In this document: one piece after another, positions 1 through 5,054 of the stretch
Position numbering within the stretch: position 1 is the stretch's first letter
How the letters are laid out: each line of letters opens with the position of its first letter
DNA from: Caryophanales bacterium UBA7642
Lineage (GTDB): Bacteria > Bacillota_I > Bacilli_A > RFN20 > CAG-288
Assembly: GCA_002483745.1 (NCBI GenBank)
Contig: DLIM01000006.1
Location: forward strand, 77,104 to 83,354
Direction: 5' to 3'
Length of the DNA stretch: 6,251 bases
Notes under the pieces: model-generated
What the model saw: only the letters and a program-made list of their open reading frames with translations
Databases searched by the model: none
What the model was told of the DNA's origin: nothing
Position numbers and translations under genes: made by a program

Positions 1-1293
1 GGTGTCCCTGCTGCCGCTTTAGGAGCAGATGGGGATACCTACATCGGTCTATAAGAAGGCCAATGGGTCTTGGGCAAGGACCGGTAGCGTCAAGGGCGAT
101 ACTGGCTACAGCTCATATGTGGTTGACTCCAAGAACAAGAAGATGGACATCTATGATGCTTTCGGTTTGATGTCCTTTAGAAACTATAATAATGAAGGCT
201 TTAACTTCACTGATTGGACTGTCACTCTTAAAAACGATGTTGATTTAGTTAATATGGAATGGTTTGCTATCGGAAATGAAACTTATCCTTTTAAAGGAAC
301 CTTTGATGGCAGCGAATTTAAAGTTGATCATTTGAAAATCACTTCTACTGAGTACTTCCAAGGATTATTTGGAGTTCTTGATGGAGGTACTGTCAAAAAT
401 ATCAATTTTGAAAATGTCAGTTTGTCTGGTGTTAGTAAATCCGGATGTGCTGTCGGCGAAGTAATCAATAACGGAACGGTTTCTTATATTAACGTTAATA
501 GTGGAACTGTTACTGGTGTTAAAACAGTTGATTCCTGTGTTGGTATGATTAAGGCATACGGAACTGTTGATCACTGTACCAATAATGTGAATATCACCGG
601 TTCAGTATATAATATAGGTGGAATCATCGGTGCTGCCTATTACACTGAAACAGGCCACGAAATGTCCTTAATAACAATACCAATAAGGGAAAAATAATAG
701 GTGGAGATCCGATAGGCGGTATTGTCGGGCTTAGTGCTGCAAACGTTAAAGATAATACTAACGAAGCTTCTGTAACAGGTGGCGCTGGAACTAGTACTGG
801 TGGTATTATCGGGGAACAGAAATCTTATGGTACTGTAAGTGGCAACACTAATAAAGGTGTTGTTGATGATAGTAGCGACCATGGATTTGGTACGGGTGGC
901 ATCATAGGCTGGATTAGATATCATGGTACAGGGGAATCAAGTTCTTACCAGATGTCTTCTCCTATTCAGGTACTTGATAATATCAATACTGCCGCAATAA
1001 AGGGTGGTAATGATGGTGGCGGTATTGTTGGAACTGTCTATAACAACGCAACTTTAAAGAGAAACAGCAATTCCGCTCCAACAATAAATGGTGTTACTTT
1101 TGCTGCTGGTATCGTAGGTAACTACCAGATAACCGGAACTCCTGCAGACCCTTCGTTAATTATTAATAGTATCACCTTGGAAAGCAACACCTCAACAACC
1201 GACTTAGAAAATATAACGGTTGATACAGGTAATTGTAAGGCTTTGATCATCTTCTCGAATAATGAAGAAACCACTCATATTATCAATCCCTAA
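1..1293 (+). pseudogene. Surface/adhesin-like GLUG-repeat protein, 3' portion, frame broken twice
   Basis: This is the distal part of what was probably a large cell-surface or secreted repeat protein; its 5' end lies outside the window. Frame 1 starts with a collagen/phage-tail-like segment (GVPAALGADGDTYIG) and stops at 52-54. The expected continuation (SVYKKANGSWARTGSVKGDTG) is in frame 2, from about 44. Frame 2 then runs through a 'WTVTLKNDVDL...W..IG...F.GTFDG' lead-in, as often precedes GLUG-type repeats, and into the repeats before stopping at 695-697. The same repeat pattern resumes in frame 1, which is open from 649 to a TAA at 1291-1293. The ATG at 29 is not a convincing start: the AGGAG before it is only 3 bases away, and homology-like sequence continues upstream in the other frame. 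No LPXTG signal, transmembrane segment or signal peptide is visible in this portion. Adhesion is inferred from architecture only. Automated annotation might call two short proteins here (29-697 and 952-1293). Sequencing or assembly error is the main alternative to genuine decay. Confidence 0.72.
362..1230 (+). repeat. Array of about nine degenerate GGIIG/GLUG-like protein repeats
   Basis: Successive units of roughly 27-40 codons each open with a glycine-hydrophobic motif: GLFG (362), AVGE, CVGM, GGIIG (617), GGIVG (715), GGIIG (799), GGIIG (895), GGGIVG (1018) and AGIVG (1108). Within units a 'GTV..N.N.G.V.G' stretch recurs, for example NNTNKGK after 670 and GNTNKGVV after 841. The pattern resembles the GLUG family and is typical of right-handed beta-helix or solenoid surface domains. 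The units are degenerate at DNA level, so this is an old protein repeat rather than a recent tandem duplication. The fourth unit straddles the second frame break. Confidence 0.75.
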
Positions 1294-1337
1294 TATTTTG
1301 AAAGATACATCGATTAAAGATACTAATGTTTACTAAG

Positions 1338-1368
1338 AAAAGGCACTGAATAAAATCAGTGCCTTTTT
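1338..1368 (+). terminator. Rho-independent terminator, probably bidirectional
   Basis: A perfect 12-bp stem (AAAAGGCACTGA, 1338-1349, with TCAGTGCCTTTT, 1356-1367) encloses a 6-base loop (ATAAAA), and T-rich sequence follows on the + strand (TTTTTCTTT). It lies 44 bases after the repeat-protein stop and just past the 3' end of the convergent aminopeptidase gene. Read from the minus strand it is followed by a shorter T run (CCTTTTC), so it may stop both transcripts. Its good condition shows that the 3' end of the broken surface gene is otherwise intact. Confidence 0.88.
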
Positions 1369-1412
1369 CTTTAAAACTGAATCAAGTCGTATGGTTACAT
1401 CTATCAATCTTT

Positions 1413-2639
1413 TTAGAACGCCCAGCTTCCTTGTTTGAAGATAGGAACATCCTTGCCCTCTTCAGTGGTACCGGTGATGTCTAGGTATCGATCGCCAATC
1501 ATGAAATCAACATGACTGAGTGACTTATTGATACCAAAGGATCTAATTTCAGCATCTGTATACTTTTCAAAGTTAGGATATAACTCAGTAAAGCCCGTTC
1601 CTAAAGCTAAATGGCAGGCGGCATTCTCATCATAGAGAGTGTTGAAGAATAATAATCCTGTTTGGTTGATAGGCGAATCAAAAGGAACAAGAGCACATTC
1701 TCCTAAATAGGCACTGCCTTCATCTAAAGTAAGAATGCTCTTTAAGGCTTCCAAGCCTTTCTTAGCAGTTACTTCGACTGCTTTTCCTTCATGGAATCTA
1801 ACAGTGAAGTCTTCAATAAGCTGGCCATTATAAGCTAAAGGCTTGCTGGCAACGACTAGACCTTCGGCTTTGCCTTTCATTGGAGAAGTAAAGCACTCCT
1901 CAGAAGGTATGTTAGGCTGGAAGAAATGGTTATAGAGATCTTTTTCGCCTCCGCCTAAGAAGATAACACCAGGAATCAAGCCGACTGTGAAGTCGGTTCC
2001 AGTCTTGGATTTATAGTGAAGCTTGCTAAGATGGAGAGAGTTCAAATAGGCACATCTCTTCTTTAAGTCATCTTCATGCTTCTGCCAATTCTCTATTCCG
2101 TTTCCGTCTAGACATCTAGCAGTAGTCAGGATGGCTTTCCAGAGAGCTTCGATAGCTTCATCATCGCTCTTAGAAGGAAATACCTTCTTAGCCCATTCTA
2201 AAGAAGGAACTCCAGCAATCGTCCATTGGAACTTATTGTCTCTTGCTTCACGGTATTTTCCTAAAACCTTATATTTAGCTGATCTAATAGCAGCGGTCTT
2301 TTTAGCATCAACGCCTTTTAGGCCGTCAGGATTATCGGCATCCAGCCAAATTAAAACTGGTAATTGATCAACCATGAATTTATGGGCGGCTTCCTCAAAG
2401 GTGGGAACAGAAGAAAGCTCTTCTAAAGTAGCATTCTGGTAGTCAACTCTATCAAGTTTAGAACTCATCCAATGGACAAAAACTCTTTTAGCTCCAGCTT
2501 TGTAGCATTTCTTAGCTACTAAGGAAGCAAATCCTTCAACGCAGGGATTGGTTCTAATAACAACATATTGTCCCTTTTGAACATTGGCACCGACTTTTAC
2601 GATCAGTTCAGCATAACTATCAAGCAGTTTTTCTTCCAT
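1413..2639 (-). CDS. M29-family metallo-aminopeptidase (AmpS/PepS/AmpT-like)
   Basis: This is a cytoplasmic exopeptidase that removes N-terminal residues from peptides using two divalent metal ions. The 408-residue length matches the family (about 410). The C-terminal half carries the family's metal and active-site landmarks in the right order: NIPSEECFTSP (E248), YLGECALVP (E314), YDENAACHLALG (Y336, H343) and SLSHVDFMIG (H376, D378). These positions line up closely with the glutamate, histidine and aspartate ligands known in Thermus AmpT. The N-terminal half has the usual lead-in, with LIVKVGANVQKGQYVVIRT near residues 12-30. The ATG is preceded at 8 bases by AAGGAG (complement of 2648-2653), which settles the start; the stop is TAA. 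No signal peptide or membrane segment is seen. It is convergent with the repeat-protein remnant and separated by 264 bases from the phosphatase behind it, so it is probably its own transcription unit. The role in peptide recycling or nutrition is inferred from the family; exact substrate specificity cannot be read from the sequence. Confidence 0.95.
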   Translation of the reverse strand: MEEKLLDSYAELIVKVGANVQKGQYVVIRTNPCVEGFASLVAKKCYKAGAKRVFVHWMSSKLDRVDYQNATLEELSSVPTFEEAAHKFMVDQLPVLIWLDADNPDGLKGVDAKKTAAIRSAKYKVLGKYREARDNKFQWTIAGVPSLEWAKKVFPSKSDDEAIEALWKAILTTARCLDGNGIENWQKHEDDLKKRCAYLNSLHLSKLHYKSKTGTDFTVGLIPGVIFLGGGEKDLYNHFFQPNIPSEECFTSPMKGKAEGLVVASKPLAYNGQLIEDFTVRFHEGKAVEVTAKKGLEALKSILTLDEGSAYLGECALVPFDSPINQTGLLFFNTLYDENAACHLALGTGFTELYPNFEKYTDAEIRSFGINKSLSHVDFMIGDRYLDITGTTEEGKDVPIFKQGSWAF

Positions 2640-2647
2640 GATGGCTT

Positions 2648-2653
2648 CTCCTT
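2648..2653 (-). promoter_or_regulatory. Shine-Dalgarno of the M29 aminopeptidase
   Basis: The minus strand reads AAGGAG followed by 8 bases and then ATG. This is close to consensus with optimal spacing and fixes the start codon at 2639. Confidence 0.85.
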
Positions 2654-2666
2654 TTTGATAATGTTT

Positions 2667-2693
2667 ATTTTATCACTTTAATCTTATATTCAA
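2667..2693 (-). promoter_or_regulatory. Candidate sigma-70-type promoter for the aminopeptidase (weak)
   Basis: On the minus strand a TTGAAT (-35, 2688-2693) is followed after 15 bases by TAAAAT (-10, 2667-2672). The spacing is shorter than the ideal 17, and the region is so AT-rich that chance matches are likely. It would give a leader of about 20 bases containing the Shine-Dalgarno. A second possible start lies further back (TATAAT at 2856-2861, without a clear -35). Confidence 0.35.
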
Positions 2694-2789
2694 AGTCTTA
2701 GAAAAAAGTCTTATATAAACTAAACAACCACTGAAAGCTATCTTAAATGGGTTCTATCTTTTTGCTTCTTGAATATGACTAGAAAATAT

Positions 2790-2813
2790 AAAAAACTAGC
2801 CTCATCTAGCTTT
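2790..2813 (-). terminator. Terminator-like hairpin (phosphatase 3' end or aminopeptidase leader)
   Basis: Read on the minus strand, AAAGCTAG and CTAGTTTT form an 8-bp stem with one G-U pair around a 6-base loop (ATGAGG), followed by a T run. It lies 91 bases beyond the phosphatase stop, so it could end that transcript. It could equally sit in a long leader of the aminopeptidase gene. The stem is AT-rich and weaker than the other terminators in this window. Confidence 0.5.
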
Positions 2814-2903
2814 CAAACAAAGCTTAGGAGTTTCGAATTCCTTAATATCATCTATATTATAAAAAATCTTTTTTTTGGTTATCTAAAAAACTAAAAAAAT
2901 ACT

Positions 2904-3749
2904 TTATTCTAGATAATTGCTTTTAAGGTCTTTTAAGTCAGAATCAGACAGCTCTAATTGATTATGAAGATAATTATCAATGCCTTGAAATTTGGTATTG
3001 ATTTCATCAAAGGCTGCTTTAATCCAGTTCTCTCTGACTCCGGCTAACATATAGACAGAATTAATGACTTTCTCATTAGTCATATGGCAGTCTTCTCTTA
3101 AATATTTAGCTCTGCGATCAGCTTTCTCTTTAGTGTAGACATTGGTTTTAAGGTAGTCCTTTAGAATGGTTTCTTTATCTACTCCTAAAGCAGAAAGGAA
3201 TAAGGCACAGCCAATTCCTGCCCTATCTTTGCCATCAGCGCAATGGAAAAGAACTGAGCCTTCCTTGTTCTTTAAAAGAACATTCATAAAGATGCGGTAA
3301 TGCTCAATCCCATAAGGAAGCCCCACAAAATCACGATAGGATTGCTCCATGCTGGAAGTCACATCACCATCGTGTGAGATAGTGAAAATATAGTTAATCA
3401 GTCCACTTATATTAGGACTATCAACAATGAATTCTTCATGAGGATGTTGTCTTTTGCCAGAGTTTAGATCATCGGTGATAGGACAATAGATATACTGACA
3501 GTTTGGTATTTCTTTATCATTCTTTCCGCAGATTTCACTGTGACTTCTAAAGTCCACATCAAAGCGGGCATCTAAGACGTTATGAAAATAAGAAATATCT
3601 TTAGGGGTAAGCCGAGAAAGGTTATCAGTTCTTATTATTCTTTTATATTTGATATGTCTTTTGTCAGAAGTCTCAAAACCGCCTAAATCTCTAGTATTTA
3701 TGGTTCCCTCTAAAGGAATTCTTAAAGATAATTTATTAATGTCGTTCAT
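2904..3749 (-). CDS. Tyrosine-protein-phosphatase-like protein (Y_phosphatase3 type)
   Basis: This 281-residue protein belongs to the cysteine-dependent phosphatase superfamily. The signature P-loop HCADGKDRAG is at residues 169-178, with nucleophile C170 and phosphate-binding R176. An N-terminal INTRDLGGF (17-25) and a DFRSHSE (66-72) match the 'N.RDLGG' and 'D.RS..E' landmarks of the bacterial Y_phosphatase3 group (related to lipid and tyrosine phosphatases such as LipA and MptpB). The GKDR form of the loop is typical of members that may act on phosphotyrosine, phosphoserine or phosphoinositides, so the substrate cannot be assigned. There is no signal peptide or membrane segment, so it is presumably cytoplasmic. 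The ATG at 3749 is the only start that keeps the RDLGG motif, but no Shine-Dalgarno precedes it. It has its own promoter, lies beyond the terminator that closes dnaJ, and so is not part of the chaperone operon. Confidence 0.92.
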   Translation of the reverse strand: MNDINKLSLRIPLEGTINTRDLGGFETSDKRHIKYKRIIRTDNLSRLTPKDISYFHNVLDARFDVDFRSHSEICGKNDKEIPNCQYIYCPITDDLNSGKRQHPHEEFIVDSPNISGLINYIFTISHDGDVTSSMEQSYRDFVGLPYGIEHYRIFMNVLLKNKEGSVLFHCADGKDRAGIGCALFLSALGVDKETILKDYLKTNVYTKEKADRRAKYLREDCHMTNEKVINSVYMLAGVRENWIKAAFDEINTKFQGIDNYLHNQLELSDSDLKDLKSNYLE

Positions 3750-3769
3750 TTTGATATTGGTGTTTACTA

Positions 3770-3798
3770 ATTATAAGTAATGGCTTAAGAAAAGACAA
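3770..3798 (-). promoter_or_regulatory. Promoter of the phosphatase gene
   Basis: The minus strand has TTGTCT (3793-3798; four of six consensus bases), a 17-base spacer and a perfect TATAAT (3770-3775). The -10 ends 20 bases before the ATG, so transcription should start near 3763 and give a leader of only about 14 bases. That leader has no AGGAGG-like sequence. The element sits just downstream of the dnaJ terminator, where an independent promoter is expected. Confidence 0.68.
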
Positions 3799-3811
3799 CC
3801 AACCAGCCAAC

Positions 3812-3841
3812 AAAAAACCGCTTAAGTTTCCCTAAGCGGTT
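3812..3841 (-). terminator. Intrinsic terminator after dnaJ
   Basis: On the minus strand AACCGCTTA (complement of 3833-3841) pairs with TAAGCGGTT (complement of 3816-3824). This gives a 9-bp stem with an 8-base loop, followed directly by TTTTTT (3812-3817). It begins 5 bases past the dnaJ stop and should end the dnaK-dnaJ transcript before the phosphatase promoter. Confidence 0.88.
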
Positions 3842-3846
3842 AATCT

Positions 3847-4986
3847 TTATTTCTTAAACGTATGCTTCAGCCAAGAAAACGGACCATCATGCTTATTCTC
3901 TTCCTGGTCAGCGAACTTATTAATCAAGTCCTTCTGCTCATTGTTGAGGTTCTTCGGGAACTTGACATTTAAAGTAACATATTGGTCACCGATTCTTCCG
4001 TTAGGAAGACGGATACCGACTTGTCTCATCTTCAGAACTGTATTCGGTTCACTGCAAGGAGGTATGACTAAGTCACAGTCTCCTCTTACTGAAGGAACAG
4101 TCACGGTGGCTCCAAGTAGAGCATCGCTGACTGAAATCGGAACATTGATGTAGACATCTCCGCCTTTACGGGTGAAGGTCTGACTAGGTGCGACTTCAAT
4201 CTGAATGATTAAGTCACCATTGGGTCCACCATTATTGCCAGCCTCTCCTTTGTTATCGATTTTGATGTTATCACCAGTATCGACACCATTAGGAATATTG
4301 ACAGTGATTGTTTCATTCTTCCTGATTTTTCCGGCACCGTGGCAAGTAGGGCACTTAGCAGTGACCCGTTTACCACTACCACCGCAATCAGGGCAGACAC
4401 CTTCAGATTCCATCATACCAAAAATAGTATTGGTTCTGGTTCTGACTCTTCCGGTGCCTCGGCAAGTAGGACAAGTCTGAATATCATCGGCTGATCTAGC
4501 ACCAGTACCATGACAGTCAGGGCAAGTAGTTATATAGTCTAAAGGAATATCAACCTTGGTTCCATTAACAGCCTGATCAAAGCTGAGTTTCACACGAACC
4601 ACTTTATCTCTTCCCTTATGAGGAACATTACTTCTTCTACGAGAAGAATTAGATGAACCTCCTCCAAAGAATTGAGCAAAGATATCATTGATGTCACCAA
4701 AATCATCAGCGTTCATATTGGCGCTGTTGAAACCATTGAAGCCATTGGCTCCATTGTTTTCAAAAGCGGCCTTTCCGAATTGATCATACTGCTGACGTTT
4801 CTGAGGATCACTTAAGACTTCGTAAGCTTGGGTGACCTCTTTAAATTTAGCTGGAGCATCTGGAGAATGGTTGAGATCAGGATGATATTTTTTGGCCAGT
4901 GTTCTATATGCCGACTTTATTTCATCCTGAGTGGCAGTTTTGCTGACACCAAGGACTTCATAATAGTCGCGATCGTTATCTGCCAT
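3847..4986 (-). CDS. dnaJ: Chaperone protein DnaJ (Hsp40, type I)
   Basis: This cochaperone delivers unfolded proteins to DnaK and stimulates its ATPase. At 379 residues it has the full type I layout. The J domain spans about 5-70, with HPD at 35-37 (KKYHPDLN). A short Gly/Phe/Asn-rich linker covers about 76-118 (ANGFNGFN, then DIFAQFFGGG). The zinc-binding domain has all four CXXCXGXG modules (C155/C158, C172/C175, C198/C201, C212/C215), and the two C-terminal beta domains run to about 350. The start is supported by an AGAGAGG-type ribosome site about 10 bases upstream (complement of 4997-5003). It lies 68 bases after dnaK on the same strand with no promoter visible between them, so it should be cotranscribed with dnaK. 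One oddity is in C-terminal domain II: the usual 'IP.GTQ.GT..R.KGKG' reads IPPCSEPNTVLKMRQVG, with C304 and C311 close together. I suspect lineage divergence rather than loss of function. Confidence 0.98.
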   Translation of the reverse strand: MADNDRDYYEVLGVSKTATQDEIKSAYRTLAKKYHPDLNHSPDAPAKFKEVTQAYEVLSDPQKRQQYDQFGKAAFENNGANGFNGFNSANMNADDFGDINDIFAQFFGGGSSNSSRRRSNVPHKGRDKVVRVKLSFDQAVNGTKVDIPLDYITTCPDCHGTGARSADDIQTCPTCRGTGRVRTRTNTIFGMMESEGVCPDCGGSGKRVTAKCPTCHGAGKIRKNETITVNIPNGVDTGDNIKIDNKGEAGNNGGPNGDLIIQIEVAPSQTFTRKGGDVYINVPISVSDALLGATVTVPSVRGDCDLVIPPCSEPNTVLKMRQVGIRLPNGRIGDQYVTLNVKFPKNLNNEQKDLINKFADQEENKHDGPFSWLKHTFKK

Positions 4987-4995
4987 ATATGGATT

Positions 4996-5003
4996 ACCTC
5001 TCT
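4996..5003 (-). promoter_or_regulatory. Shine-Dalgarno of dnaJ
   Basis: AGAGAGGT on the minus strand lies 9 bases before the ATG at 4986. It is weaker than the aminopeptidase site but well placed. Confidence 0.65.
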
Positions 5004-5018
5004 TAGCTTAAACAAAGT

Positions 5019-5044
5019 ACTAGCCCAGCTTTAGCCGGGCTAGT
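5019..5044 (-). terminator. dnaK-dnaJ intergenic hairpin (attenuator- or processing-like)
   Basis: ACTAGCCC (5019-5026) and GGGCTAGT (5037-5044) form a perfect GC-containing 8-bp stem with a 10-base loop that can add two further inner pairs. In the direction of transcription (minus) it is followed by ACTTTGTTTAAG, which is T-rich but interrupted. It is therefore likely a partial terminator or an RNA-stabilising or processing structure that sets DnaK above DnaJ, rather than a full stop. On the plus strand the tail is TTCTTTTACTTTT, but no rightward gene uses it. Confidence 0.6.
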
Positions 5045-5054
5045 TCTTTTACTT

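Larger units (their letters stand above)
2640..2903. other. 264-base AT-rich intergenic region with overlapping inverted repeats
   Basis: No gene is seen here. The region holds the aminopeptidase's ribosome site and candidate promoter, poly-A/T tracts just past the phosphatase stop (2865-2900), and a set of inverted repeats. TGAAAGCTA on the minus strand (2807-2815) can pair with three partners: a nearby AGCTTT upstream (2821-2826), CTAGTTTT downstream (2792-2799), and the distant TAGCTTTCA (2732-2740). Three loosely spaced TAAGAC/TAAGAT copies also occur on the minus strand between about 2680 and 2715. The composition is so skewed that some of these matches may be accidental. Confidence 0.6.

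Noticed and set aside
655..675. Programmed -1 ribosomal frameshift
   Set aside because: No X-XXY-YYZ heptamer in the right phase and no clear downstream stem or pseudoknot; an indel is simpler.
29..697. A free-standing gene beginning at the ATG at 29
   Set aside because: The AGGAG before it is only 3 bases from the ATG, and family-like sequence continues upstream in frame 1 (GADGDTYIG), so the ATG is internal to a longer, broken protein.
640..924. Minus-strand open frame opposite the repeat array
   Set aside because: It is an antisense shadow of the glycine- and asparagine-rich repeats, with no ribosome site and no recognisable motif.
952..1293. A separate small gene starting at the ATG at 952
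   Set aside because: The same frame is open from 649 and carries continuous repeat units across 952, and no ribosome site precedes that ATG. It is an internal methionine.
4205..4480. Plus-strand open frame opposite the DnaJ zinc domain
   Set aside because: Antisense to the conserved CXXCXGXG modules; its proline-rich sequence is the mirror of that coding region.
2904..4986. Phosphatase as a third gene of the chaperone operon
   Set aside because: A strong terminator with a T6 tract and then a separate promoter stand between dnaJ and the phosphatase gene.
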